A stretch of DNA of 64,000 bases, taken from the NCBI GenBank assembly GCA_026708325.1, contig JAPOVC010000022.1:109644-173643 (forward strand), in the 5' to 3' direction. The notes under the pieces were generated by a model. That model did not search any database. It was not told the DNA's origin and worked only from the letters and a program-made list of their open reading frames with translations. This document shows, in pieces, positions 26,335-33,967 of the stretch. Position numbers and translations under genes: made by a program. The number at the start of each line of letters is the position of its first letter. The first letter of the stretch is position 1. The DNA is from Anaerolineaceae bacterium. GTDB taxonomy: Bacteria; Chloroflexota; Anaerolineae; Aggregatilineales; Phototrophicaceae.

Positions 26335-26925
26335 ATGCCCTACATTGAGGTAGTCAGCGACGCGGAGGCGCAGGGCGCGGTCAAACGCGAACTGGACCGC
26401 GCGCGTCAACGCGCCGGCCGTGTCTGGAACATCGTGCGCATTATGACGCCCAACGCGGAGGCCCTGCGCACCTGCATGGACTTTTATTCGACCCTGATGT
26501 TTGGTAAATCGCCCCTCAGTCGCGCCCAACGTGAGATGCTCGCCGTTGTTGTCAGCAAGGTCAACCACTGTCGCTACTGAACGTATGGCCATGCGCATGA
26601 CCTCCGGGCCGAGGTCGACTGGTTCGAAAGCGAGGAAGCCGCCGACGCCTGGGTGGACAGCATCGCCAGGGACTGGCGCGAGGCCGACCTGGATGCTGCC
26701 GATCGCGCGCTCTGCGCCTACGCCGACCGCCTGACGCGCGCACCGCAAGGCATGGGGCCGCAGCAGGTCGAAGACTTGCGCGCCGTCGGATTCAATGACC
26801 GCGCCATCCATGACGCCACGCAGGTCATCGGCTTTTTCAATTACATCAATCGCCTGGCAGATGCCCTGGGCGTAGTGCCGGAAGATTTCACGAGACGCTG
26901 GGGGGAATGCGACGGGCAGAATTGA
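26335..26925 (+). CDS. AhpD-like peroxidase-related protein, probable selenoprotein (CxxU)
   Basis: A 196-residue carboxymuconolactone decarboxylase/AhpD-fold protein with an in-frame UGA at 26578-26580. The frame is open on both sides: residues 1-81 end NHCRY, codon 82 is UGA, then TYGHAHDLRAEVDWFE continues to FFNYINRLADALGV. In peroxidase-related relatives this position is the second Cys of the redox CxxC, followed by a conserved His. UGA therefore falls exactly where selenocysteine would give CxxU. A hairpin matching bacterial SECIS rules begins 18 nt downstream. GCAGGAGG precedes the ATG. If read as a stop, the result would be an 81-residue fragment plus an orphan 114-codon conserved remainder. 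The alternative is a recent Cys-to-stop mutation. Sec machinery is not in this window. Confidence 0.8.
26599..26616 (+). promoter_or_regulatory. Candidate bacterial SECIS element
   Basis: GACCTC pairs perfectly with GAGGTC around a six-base loop CGGGCC, extendable by one U-G pair. The stem starts 18 nt and the loop 24 nt after the UGA, and a G is among the first two loop bases. These values fit published bSECIS constraints as I know them. Confidence 0.65.
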
Positions 26926-26947
26926 CATCCCTGCATTCATCGACGCC

Positions 26948-27550
26948 ATGCCCGACCCACACGACCGCCCTCCTGATTACGAAAGACCGCACTTGCGGCA
27001 AGTCCTTTTTGCCATCGCTCTTCTGCTGTTGATCGTCGCCAGCGCCCTGTCCCTGTGGCAGCAGACCCGGCCGGAGCCCCTTGAAATCCTCGTCGTTCCG
27101 CCGCCACCCACCTGGACTCCCCCGCCCTCGCCGACGCCTGGCCCCCTGACGGTGTACGTCAGCGGCGCCGTGCACGAGCCCCGGGTGCTGGACCTGCCCC
27201 CCGGCAGCCGCGTCCAGGACGCCATCGCGTCGGCCGGCGGCCCACTGGCGAGCGCAGATCTGGATCGCGTCAATCTGGCCGGGGAACTGCGGGACGGGAT
27301 GCAGGTCCACGTGGCCCGTCACGGAACATCCTCGCCCCCGCTGGCCACCGGTGACCCACGAATAGACATAAACCGGGCAACAACGGAAGAGATGCAGGGT
27401 TTGCCCGGTGTTGGGCCCGTGCTGGCGCAGCGCATCATCGCCTGGCGCGAGGCCCGGGGGAGCTTCTCAACACTGGCTGACCTGGATGCCGTGACCGGCG
27501 TCGGCCCTTCCCTGCTGCGTCAACTGGAAGGGCTGTTGCGCTTCGACTAA
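26948..27550 (+). CDS. comEA: ComEA-like DNA-binding competence protein
   Basis: A 200-residue membrane-anchored protein. One N-terminal transmembrane helix (about 20-38) is followed by a Pro/Thr linker (PPPPTWTPPPSPTPGP). A SLBB domain follows (about 60-115, LTVYVSGAVHEPRVLDLPPG), then a C-terminal tandem helix-hairpin-helix domain (DINRATTEEMQGLPGVGPVLAQRI and VTGVGPSLLRQLEG). ComEA binds double-stranded DNA outside the membrane during uptake. It follows the selenoprotein gene by 22 bp. Its stop overlaps the convergent ABC ATPase gene by 4 bp. No comEC is in the window, so a role in transformation is inferred from the family alone. Confidence 0.88.
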   Translation: MPDPHDRPPDYERPHLRQVLFAIALLLLIVASALSLWQQTRPEPLEILVVPPPPTWTPPPSPTPGPLTVYVSGAVHEPRVLDLPPGSRVQDAIASAGGPLASADLDRVNLAGELRDGMQVHVARHGTSSPPLATGDPRIDINRATTEEMQGLPGVGPVLAQRIIAWREARGSFSTLADLDAVTGVGPSLLRQLEGLLRFD

Positions 27551-28632
27551 CCTACCCGCCGGCCGTTCAGGGTATCGAAATAGAGGATGCCTTCCGGGTC
27601 CGGTTCACAACGCACGGTGTTGCCCGCCAGGACCTGCATGTGAGCCGGCACGGAGACGCGCCAGCGTTCCCGACCCTGCTGCAAATCGAGAAGCTGGTAG
27701 CGTTCGGCGAAAAAAGGCGTCACGCGCTCGACGACCGCCGGCACGCCCCCTTCCGCCACCAGACGGATGCGGTCCGGGCGAATGCCCATGGTTATCAGGG
27801 CGCCGTCCTCCAGGTCCCTGCGGATGGGCAAGCCGCCAAAGCTGCGCCCGCGCCAGCTGCCCTCCGAGGCGCGGCCACGGAATTCGTTCATCAGGGGCGT
27901 GCCGATGAAACCGGCGACAAACAGGTTGGCGGGGCTTTCATAAAGCTCGCGGTAGCTGCCGACCTGCTCGAAGCGGCCATCGCGCATGACAGCGATTCGC
28001 TGCGCCAGCGCGATGGCCTCTATCTGGTCGTGGGTGACGTAGACCGAGGTCACCGGAAAGGCATTCAGGAGTCGCTTCAATTCCACGCGCGCCTGGGCGC
28101 GAATCTTCGCATCCAGATTGGCGAAGGGCTCGTCAAAGAGGAACAAACGCGGGTCGCGGGCCAGGGCACGCGCTATCCCGACTCGTTGCACTTCGCCGCC
28201 GGAAAGATGCTTCGGCCGCTTCTCAAGCAGTGCGTCAAGGCCGATTCCCGTGATCTTCGCCACTTCCTTCACGCGCTCCGGCAGTTCATCATCCCGCTTG
28301 CGCAAATTGAGAAAAAAGCCCACGCTGCGCCGGCCTTCCCAGTGGGGCATCAGGGCGCCATTCTGGAAAACCATACCGATACCGCGATCTTTCATTTCGA
28401 TTTGGTCCAGCGCCTGGCCGTCATAGAAGACCTCGCCGGAGTCCGGCGTGTCCAGCCCGGCGACCAGTCTGAGAAAAGTGGACTTGCCGCAGCCGGACGG
28501 GCCCAGCACGCCCAGCACTTCACCGTCTTCCAGTTTCAGGGACACGCCATCCACCGCCCGGACGTCGCGGCGAACGCCTTCCACCCGCCGGCTGAAACTC
28601 TTGCTGACCTTGCGCAGGGTGACTGTGGCCAT
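27547..28632 (-). CDS. ABC transporter ATP-binding protein, MalK/UgpC/PotA type
   Basis: A 361-residue importer ATPase. Walker A is GPSGCGKST, Q-loop VFQNGAL, signature LSGGEVQRVGIARAL, Walker B LFLFDEPFANLD, and the H-loop lies in VYVTHDQIEA. The C-terminal 110 residues form a TOBE-type regulatory domain (MNEFRGRASEG, IRPDRIRLV). This architecture is typical of ATPases that energise sugar, glycerol-3-phosphate or polyamine import. No cognate permease or binding protein lies nearby, so it may serve several systems (inference). The start has AGGAG upstream. Confidence 0.9.
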   Translation of the reverse strand: MATVTLRKVSKSFSRRVEGVRRDVRAVDGVSLKLEDGEVLGVLGPSGCGKSTFLRLVAGLDTPDSGEVFYDGQALDQIEMKDRGIGMVFQNGALMPHWEGRRSVGFFLNLRKRDDELPERVKEVAKITGIGLDALLEKRPKHLSGGEVQRVGIARALARDPRLFLFDEPFANLDAKIRAQARVELKRLLNAFPVTSVYVTHDQIEAIALAQRIAVMRDGRFEQVGSYRELYESPANLFVAGFIGTPLMNEFRGRASEGSWRGRSFGGLPIRRDLEDGALITMGIRPDRIRLVAEGGVPAVVERVTPFFAERYQLLDLQQGRERWRVSVPAHMQVLAGNTVRCEPDPEGILYFDTLNGRRVG

Positions 28633-28646
28633 GCACTTAACTCCTC

Positions 28647-28655
28647 TGCTATGAT
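28647..28655 (+). promoter_or_regulatory. Extended -10 promoter element for threonine aldolase
   Basis: TGC-TATGAT, 44 bp before the ATG of the threonine aldolase gene. A weak TGGCCA lies 18 bp upstream as a possible -35 box. Confidence 0.4.
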
Positions 28656-28698
28656 TGTACCTGCCTGAAACGCTGCCACAAAAAGATACAGGAAGCCG

Positions 28699-29745
28699 AT
28701 GAACACGATCGACCTGCGCAGTGACACCGTGACCTGGCCCACCGACGAGATGCGCGCCGCCATGGCGCAGGCGGAAGTCGGTGACGACGTCTATGGTGAC
28801 GACCCCACGCTCAATCGCCTTGAGGCCGAGGCGGCCGAAATGCTTGGCAAGGAGGCGGCGCTATTTATCGCCAGCGGGACGATGGGCAATCTCACCGCCC
28901 TGCTCACCCATTGCGGGCGTGGCGACGAGGTTATCCTCGGCAAGCAGGCGCACATCTTCCGTTCCGAGGCAGCCAACGCCGCTTCCTTCGGCGGCATCCA
29001 GCTCAACACTCTGGAACTGAATCCGAACGGCACGCTTGACCTGGACCAGATCGAGGGCGCGATCCGCGAAGACGATGAACACATGCCCCGCACGCGCCTC
29101 ATCGCGCTCGAAAACACGCAGGGCTCGCTGTATGGCGTGCCCGTCAGCGCCGCCTACACGGACAGTGTTGGCGATTTCGCCCGGGCACACGGTCTGAAGC
29201 TGCACATCGACGGCGCACGCATCTTCAACGCCGCGGCCGCCCTAGCCACACCCGCCAGCGAACTCGTGGCCGCGGCCGACAGTGTCTCCTTCTGCCTGTC
29301 CAAGGGCCTGTGCGCGCCGGTGGGCTCCCTGCTGCTGGGGGAGGGGGAATTCATTCAGAAGGCCCGACGCACCCGCAAGGCCCTGGGCGGCGGTCTGCGG
29401 CAGGCAGGCATTCTGGCCGCCGCCGGCCTGGTGGCGCTGCGCCGCATTCCGCAACGGCTGCACGAAGACCATGCCCACGCCTGCATGCTGGCGGAAGGCC
29501 TCGTAGACGTCCCGTGGATCAGCGTGGACCCGACCCTTGTCTACACCAACATGGTCTATCTGGAACTTTCGCCGGAGGCGCCACTGTCGGTGGAAGCGCT
29601 CGGCGCACGGCTGCTGGATGAGTACAACGTGCAAATTGCCCCCAATCGTTACTCGCCCACAACAATACGCCTGGTCACCCATTACTGGGTGACCGCCAGG
29701 GATGTTGAACAGGTGCTGCGAGGCTTCCGTCAAATTCTCTCATGA
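28699..29745 (+). CDS. ltaE: Low-specificity L-threonine aldolase
   Basis: A 348-residue PLP enzyme that cleaves threonine to glycine and acetaldehyde. It begins IDLRSDTVTWPTDEM, the family start. GDDVYGDDPTLNRLE and FIASGTMGNLTAL bind cofactor and substrate. The PLP lysine is in SVSFCLSKGLCAPVGS, with HIDGARIFNAA providing the cofactor Asp. The usual ENTHN segment reads ENTQGSLYG. The CPBP-like gene starts within its stop codon (ATGA overlap). Confidence 0.92.
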   Translation: MNTIDLRSDTVTWPTDEMRAAMAQAEVGDDVYGDDPTLNRLEAEAAEMLGKEAALFIASGTMGNLTALLTHCGRGDEVILGKQAHIFRSEAANAASFGGIQLNTLELNPNGTLDLDQIEGAIREDDEHMPRTRLIALENTQGSLYGVPVSAAYTDSVGDFARAHGLKLHIDGARIFNAAAALATPASELVAAADSVSFCLSKGLCAPVGSLLLGEGEFIQKARRTRKALGGGLRQAGILAAAGLVALRRIPQRLHEDHAHACMLAEGLVDVPWISVDPTLVYTNMVYLELSPEAPLSVEALGARLLDEYNVQIAPNRYSPTTIRLVTHYWVTARDVEQVLRGFRQILS

Positions 29746-30512
29746 GCCGGCCGGAAGACCTGGACCCTGCTGAGGAAATTGAAGACTCCCTGCCAGACAG
29801 CGACGAAGCACAAGACCCGGAGCTTGCCGACTCCGGGCATGAAACGGACTTGCCTCAAGCGGAACCGGACGTTGACGGCGACGATCTGTCGGCCGGCGCA
29901 GCCCGCCGCAATGACCCGCTTTTTGCGTTGCTTCTCCTGCTGGCGCTCTCCATCGGCCTGACCGCGCTACCCGCCGGTCAGCATGACTTGCGCCTTGTGC
30001 TCCTGTGGCTGGCGATGTCCGGCTACAGTGTTGCCAACTGGTTGCTGGCGGATGGCGAACGCATCAACGTAGAGACCCTGGAAAACCTGGCCTGGGGCCT
30101 GACCCTTGCGTTGGTGCTTTCCGGCCCCTTGCTGGTTTTCGGCGAGAACACCCTGGGCGCGATCAGTCTGCGTATGTTTGGCGGCTTGCGCAGCAGTTCC
30201 CTGCTGGCCTTGTTGATATTCGTCAAACCACTGGCGGAAACGCTCTTCTTTCGCGGCCTGCTGCAACAACGCTTCGTCTTTTGGCTGACCAGCCTGATGG
30301 CCAGCCTGTGGTCCATCTTGCTCTACCTACCCGGACTGGACGTCTCCCGCTTCCCGGCGATCGGCCTGATCGTCTCCATTGCGCTGCTGATGATGAATCT
30401 GCTCTACAGCTACGTGAGGCAGCGAAACGGGCTGGCCGCCGCCTGGCTATGTCAAATCGCCGTCAACCTGATGTTGATCTTCCTGCCCTTCGTCGCCAGC
30501 CAGGGCTACTGA
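29742..30512 (+). CDS. CPBP/Abi-like intramembrane protein with degenerate active site
   Basis: A 256-residue protein. An acidic cytosolic N-terminus (about 1-55, many Asp/Glu) is followed by about seven hydrophobic helices. The segment KPLAETLFFRGLLQQRF corresponds to the CPBP protease motif 1 (EExxxR), but only the first Glu and the Arg are kept, with Thr in place of the second Glu. The last motif, normally HxxxN, reads QIAVN. It may be a non-catalytic relative. It is coupled to ltaE by a 4-bp overlap, and its final 66 bp overlap the convergent recombinase gene. Confidence 0.65.
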   Translation: MSRPEDLDPAEEIEDSLPDSDEAQDPELADSGHETDLPQAEPDVDGDDLSAGAARRNDPLFALLLLLALSIGLTALPAGQHDLRLVLLWLAMSGYSVANWLLADGERINVETLENLAWGLTLALVLSGPLLVFGENTLGAISLRMFGGLRSSSLLALLIFVKPLAETLFFRGLLQQRFVFWLTSLMASLWSILLYLPGLDVSRFPAIGLIVSIALLMMNLLYSYVRQRNGLAAAWLCQIAVNLMLIFLPFVASQGY

Positions 30513-31562
30513 CAGCGGGTCGTCCGGTCCTGCCTGACCATCCCGCGTCAGCAACTGGTCCATAAGCAGGCCGCCCTCGTTTCTTTGGGGCAGACGGCTC
30601 AGGTATCGCTCCGTTACGGCGACGTTGCCATGGCGCAGCAGACGACTGATGACGTCCACCGTCACGCCGGCTTCCTGCAGGGCGCCGGCAACCGAGCGGC
30701 GCAGATCATGCGGGGCGACGTGTCCCAGCCCCGCCTGCTGCGAGGCGAGATCCACGACGTGCCAGATGCCTTCCGTTGAAAGCCCGTCATCGCTGATGCG
30801 CCCGCCCTTCCACAAACGACGCAGCAGCGGCGCGTCCGCAGCGACGGGACCCTGCCCGGCAAGCGCCTGGTGCCAGTCTTGCAGGGCCTCCAGCGCCGAC
30901 GCCGGGACATCCAGCACAGCGTCGCTGTTGCCTTTCCCCCGTACGCGCAGGACGGGCCGACCATTCTGAACGCTGAAGTCGCCAAGGCGCAGATTCGCCA
31001 GCTCCTCGCGCCGCAGCGCCAGGGTGCACATCAGACAAAGCACGAGACGGTTGCGCAACTTCTGGTTGGTGTTGTTGCCGACACGCTGTCCGGCGGCGAC
31101 AAGGCGATTGATTTCACCAGTGCCCAGCCAGCGACCCGCGCGTCGGCCAGTGGCTGCCCTCGGCGAACGGACGTTGGCCATGGTTGCGCCGACAATTTCA
31201 TCCAGCCAGCCCGCTTCCACCAGCAGTTGAGTCAGGGTGACGACCGCCGCGCGCGCCTGATCAATCGAGGGACGACTTTGCCCCTTCTCCGCCAACCAGC
31301 CCAGCCAGGCGCGCAGGCGGCCCGCACTCAGGGTCTCGCTCAACACGGCAAGGGGCAGGGCGCGCATGCGCGCTATACGCCGGTCGCCGCGCGTGCGAGG
31401 CAGACCGGCGTGATCAGCCAGCCAGGCGTCGATCCAGCGATAATAGGCGCGATGCGTATGCGGGCTTGAGGTACGCCCTGGCAAGGCGTGCAAGAAATCG
31501 AAGGACGGTTCCGCGTCCCCGCGCAGCGTCAGTGCAGTGTATTCGGGTTTTTGACGGCTCAT
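30447..31562 (-). CDS. Tyrosine recombinase (XerC/D-like integrase)
   Basis: A 371-residue site-specific recombinase. An N-terminal SAM-like core-binding domain (about 20-150, HTHRAYYRWIDAWL) precedes the catalytic domain. Catalytic residues are visible: Arg in ALRREELANL, Lys in RVRGKGNSD, the HxxR box in APHDLRRSVAG, His in SRLLRHGN, and the nucleophilic Tyr in VTERYLSRL. Nothing around it suggests an integrated element, so it could be a Xer protein or an orphan integrase. A minus-strand TATACT ends 6 bp before the ATG, which suggests a leaderless mRNA. The last 22 codons overlap the CPBP-like gene. Confidence 0.85.
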   Translation of the reverse strand: MSRQKPEYTALTLRGDAEPSFDFLHALPGRTSSPHTHRAYYRWIDAWLADHAGLPRTRGDRRIARMRALPLAVLSETLSAGRLRAWLGWLAEKGQSRPSIDQARAAVVTLTQLLVEAGWLDEIVGATMANVRSPRAATGRRAGRWLGTGEINRLVAAGQRVGNNTNQKLRNRLVLCLMCTLALRREELANLRLGDFSVQNGRPVLRVRGKGNSDAVLDVPASALEALQDWHQALAGQGPVAADAPLLRRLWKGGRISDDGLSTEGIWHVVDLASQQAGLGHVAPHDLRRSVAGALQEAGVTVDVISRLLRHGNVAVTERYLSRLPQRNEGGLLMDQLLTRDGQAGPDDPLSVALAGDEGQEDQHQVDGDLT

Positions 31563-31568
31563 GAAGCC

Positions 31569-31574
31569 AGTATA
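31569..31574 (-). promoter_or_regulatory. -10 box placing the start site at the recombinase ATG
   Basis: TATACT on the minus strand with 6 bp between it and the A of the ATG, the spacing expected if transcription begins at the start codon. There is no Shine-Dalgarno and no clear -35 box. Confidence 0.4.
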
Positions 31575-31605
31575 ACCTGCGCCCGCCCTGTTTGTTGCCA
31601 GTCCC

Positions 31606-32766
31606 TCAGCCCGTCGATGGAACGGGGCGTTCCGCTACGGGTTTCCATTCAAGGTCCAGCGGGCCGATGTAGCTGGCCTTGGGCCGGATGAGACGGTTGT
31701 TGCGCTTTTGTTCAAAAATATGGGCCGACCAACCGGCTATTCGGCTCATCACGAAGAGCGGCGTGAACATGTCCACGTCCAGGTCGATCGTGTAAAGCAG
31801 GATGGCGCTGTAATAGTCCACGTTTGGGAACAAACGTCTCTGGATGAAGAAATCTTCGGCGCGGGCCGCCAGTTCCAGTTTCTCGGCAATGTCAAACCAT
31901 TTGCTGTTACCGGTACTGGCGGCGAGGGCGCGGGCATGTTGCTTGAGTACGCTGGCCCGCGGATCGGGCGCCTTGTAGACGCGATGGCCGATTCCCATGA
32001 TGCGTCGGCGTTTGTCCAATACCTCGGCACTGAACCAGTCCGCGACGCGGCAGGGGTCCCCGATTTCCATAAACATGTTCATGGCCGCGGTGTTGGCGCC
32101 GCCATGGGCCGGCCCTTTCAGCGCGCCAATGGCGGCCACGACCGCGCTGTGGATGTCTGATTCGGTCGCCGTGACCACGCGCGCGGTAAAGGTGCTGGCA
32201 TTCATACCGTGCTCGGCCAGCAACACCAGATACACGTTCAGCGCCGCCGACGCCGTCTCGTCCGGCTCGACGCCACGCAGCATGTAGAGAAAGTTCTGCG
32301 CGAGCGACAAATCGTTGCGTGGCGCGATCGGGTCCTCGCCCTGACGCGTCCGGATCCAGGCGGCGCAGAGCGTGGTGATCTGACCGGTCAGGCGAACGGC
32401 CTTGCGACGCGATGCCTCCAGGGAGTTGTCCTTTGCGTCAACATCGTGGAAGGAAAGCGCAGCCACAGCCGATTCCAGGACCGCCATGGGGTCTGCGTCA
32501 GACGGGTAAGCGCTGACCTGCTTCAGCAGGTCAGCGGGCAGGCTGGCGTTACCGGCAATGTCATGACGCAGGGCTTCCAGTTCTGCGGCGGCCGGCAGTC
32601 TGTTGTGCCAGAGCAGGAAGACGACTTCCTCAAAGGAAGCATGTGCGGCCAGGTCCTCGATGCGATAGCCGCCGTAGGAAAGCTTGCCCGCGGCCCCGTC
32701 CACCAGGCTGGTGCGAGTCTCGCCGACGACGACTCCCTCCAGCCCCCTGTTTGCCTGCTCGCTCAT
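31606..32766 (-). CDS. gltA: Citrate synthase
   Basis: Condenses acetyl-CoA and oxaloacetate to citrate, the entry to the TCA cycle. The 386-residue product is of the short type II-like/Gram-positive form. Key catalytic residues are in LLAEHGMNASTF (His), LKGPAHGGAN (His) and FPNVDYYSAILL (Asp). GIGHRVYKAPDPRA binds oxaloacetate. A 2-methylcitrate synthase activity cannot be excluded from sequence. The start is ATG with GGGGAG upstream. The gene is divergent from the sulfur-carrier operon. Confidence 0.94.
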   Translation of the reverse strand: MSEQANRGLEGVVVGETRTSLVDGAAGKLSYGGYRIEDLAAHASFEEVVFLLWHNRLPAAAELEALRHDIAGNASLPADLLKQVSAYPSDADPMAVLESAVAALSFHDVDAKDNSLEASRRKAVRLTGQITTLCAAWIRTRQGEDPIAPRNDLSLAQNFLYMLRGVEPDETASAALNVYLVLLAEHGMNASTFTARVVTATESDIHSAVVAAIGALKGPAHGGANTAAMNMFMEIGDPCRVADWFSAEVLDKRRRIMGIGHRVYKAPDPRASVLKQHARALAASTGNSKWFDIAEKLELAARAEDFFIQRRLFPNVDYYSAILLYTIDLDVDMFTPLFVMSRIAGWSAHIFEQKRNNRLIRPKASYIGPLDLEWKPVAERPVPSTG

Positions 32767-32908
32767 GCTCGCTCCCCGGCGTATCGTATGAACCTGAAAC
32801 CCTCTTGCCAGTGCCGGATGTCATTGGGACGCCAGCTGCGGGGCGGCCAGTATAGCAACCCCCTCCCCCTGAATCAACGCCCGCCTCGCGGTCGTCGCCG
32901 GCCAGCGC

Positions 32909-32937
32909 TTGCACGCAGCAGATGCGCATGATACACT
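32909..32937 (+). promoter_or_regulatory. Sigma-70-type promoter of the sulfur-carrier operon
   Basis: TTGCAC and TACACT with 17 bp spacing. The predicted start base is the A of the ATG at 32944, so the first reading frame would be leaderless. Confidence 0.6.
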
Positions 32938-32943
32938 GGCCGC

Positions 32944-32997
32944 ATGAGCCGTTCCCCTGTTGCAACCCTGCCGTTCACAACCTGTACCTGTCCCTGA
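32944..32997 (+). CDS. Leader peptide MSRSPVATLPFTTCTCP (candidate cysteine attenuator)
   Basis: A 17-codon open frame beginning at the predicted transcription start, without room for a Shine-Dalgarno. Its end carries two cysteine codons, Cys-Thr-Cys-Pro-stop. An intrinsic terminator begins 50 nt after its stop and lies before the JAMM protease gene. The layout matches ribosome-mediated attenuation, and cysteine-responsive leaderless small ORFs are known upstream of cysteine genes in mycobacteria. I infer that ribosome stalling at cysteine codons would relieve termination. I could not identify one convincing antiterminator; CGCCA at 33041-33045 can pair with TGGCG in the terminator's 3' arm. 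Confidence 0.55.
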   Translation: MSRSPVATLPFTTCTCP

Positions 32998-33047
32998 CCT
33001 GATTTCCGGATCCGGGACGCTGATTCATTTGCAGCAGTGGCGCCAGT

Positions 33048-33075
33048 GCCAACCCTCCCGGTTGGCGTTTTGTTT
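33048..33075 (+). terminator. Intrinsic terminator/attenuator ahead of the JAMM gene
   Basis: A 7-bp stem GCCAACC/GGTTGGC with loop CTCCC, followed by GTTTTGTTT. It lies between the leader peptide and the first structural gene, so it must be read through for the operon to be expressed from the upstream promoter. Confidence 0.7.
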
Positions 33076-33092
33076 GAGTGGAAAGCCGGGAC

Positions 33093-33524
33093 ATGCCCGT
33101 CCGTATCAACCAGGATTTGCAGGCGCGCATCTTTCATCATCTGGAACAGACCTGGCCCAACGAGGGCGGGGGTTTTCTCCTGGGTGAGGTTTCGCAGGAC
33201 GCGGCGACCGTACGTGAATGCATCGCCGTGGAAAACGTCTTTGAGGCGGCCGAACAGTACCATCGCTATGCGATGACGCCACAGGACTGGATGCGCCTGG
33301 AAGACGAGGCCGACCGGCGTGGTCTGACCTTGCTCGGCTATTATCACAGCCATCCGGATTCCCCGGCCATTCCATCGGACTACGACAGGGAGCACGCCCT
33401 GCCCAATTTCGTCTATCTCATCACAGAGGTGCAGGCCGGCGCGGCCCAGGAAATGCTCGCCTGGCGCTTGAGGACGGATCGCAGTCGCTTTGACAGTGAG
33501 ACACTGGAGGTCGTCTGCGACTGA
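33093..33524 (+). CDS. JAMM/MPN+ metallopeptidase (Mec/QbsD-like)
   Basis: A 143-residue zinc isopeptidase-like protein. The JAMM motif is complete: Glu in WPNEGGGFLLG and YYHSHPDSPAIPSDYD (HxHx10D). Bacterial members trim C-terminal tails from ubiquitin-like sulfur carriers or release cysteine from CysO-Cys. The next gene encodes such a carrier with residues beyond its Gly-Gly, so tail removal is the likely job here (inference). The start is the ATG at 33093; an in-frame GTG at 33078 is possible but falls almost at the terminator. It is expressed behind the Cys-codon leader. Confidence 0.88.
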   Translation: MPVRINQDLQARIFHHLEQTWPNEGGGFLLGEVSQDAATVRECIAVENVFEAAEQYHRYAMTPQDWMRLEDEADRRGLTLLGYYHSHPDSPAIPSDYDREHALPNFVYLITEVQAGAAQEMLAWRLRTDRSRFDSETLEVVCD

Positions 33525-33609
33525 AAGACCATTGCGCGGGCCGAAGCGCGTGGCATCGCATGTGAATTGCGACACGGACGGGATCGACTCCCGCGCGCAG
33601 CATTTTGGG

Positions 33610-33615
33610 TATACT
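33610..33615 (+). promoter_or_regulatory. Possible internal -10 box before the carrier gene
   Basis: TATACT 31 bp before the carrier ATG with no convincing -35 box. It could allow expression of the carrier and E1 genes independent of the attenuator. Confidence 0.3.
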
Positions 33616-33646
33616 GCAGGCATTCGCCGTGAGGAGTTGCAAAGGT

Positions 33647-33955
33647 ATGGTCACCATTCGAATTCCCAGCCCCCTGCGCGCCTACACCGGGGAGCAGGCC
33701 GTCGTCGAAGTGGACGGCGCCACCATCGGTGCCGCGCTGGAGGACCTGACTGTGCGCTATCCGGAGTTGCGGCAACACCTTTACGAAGGGCAGGAGTTGC
33801 GCAATTTCGTCAACGTCTTCCTGGGTGAAGAAGACATTCGTTTTCTGGACGGGCTGGATACCGGCCTCGACGCGGGCGACAGCCTGCGCATCATCCCCAG
33901 TATCGCCGGTGGCCGGGCGGGCCGTGAACGCGTCCCTCCCCTTCGGCAGGAGTAA
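33647..33955 (+). CDS. Ubiquitin-like sulfur-carrier protein (MoaD/ThiS/CysO-like) with C-terminal extension
   Basis: A 102-residue beta-grasp carrier. TIRIPSPLRAYTGEQ opens the domain, LRNFVNVFLGEEDIRFLDG is the central block, and LDAGDSLRIIPSIAGG ends in the diglycine that would be adenylated and thiocarboxylated. Unlike mature carriers, 13 residues (RAGRERVPPLRQE) follow the Gly-Gly. The start at 33647 follows a GAGGAG about 10 nt upstream. Placed between a JAMM protease and an E1-like enzyme, the carrier probably needs proteolytic maturation before activation. The destination of the sulfur (cysteine, cofactor, tRNA or other) is not shown. Confidence 0.88.
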   Translation: MVTIRIPSPLRAYTGEQAVVEVDGATIGAALEDLTVRYPELRQHLYEGQELRNFVNVFLGEEDIRFLDGLDTGLDAGDSLRIIPSIAGGRAGRERVPPLRQE

Positions 33956-33967
33956 AGGTTAGGCATC

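Noticed and set aside
26314..26580. A stand-alone short gene ending at the UGA, or a pseudogene
   Set aside because: The family's fold continues in the same frame for 114 codons without another stop, and the UGA replaces a Cys of the redox motif with a SECIS-like hairpin after it; selenocysteine explains all of this better. A simple nonsense mutation remains possible.
32944..33092. A metabolite riboswitch or T-box before the JAMM gene
   Set aside because: I could not match conserved T-box or SAM/cobalamin motifs; the Cys-codon leader peptide plus terminator is a simpler explanation.
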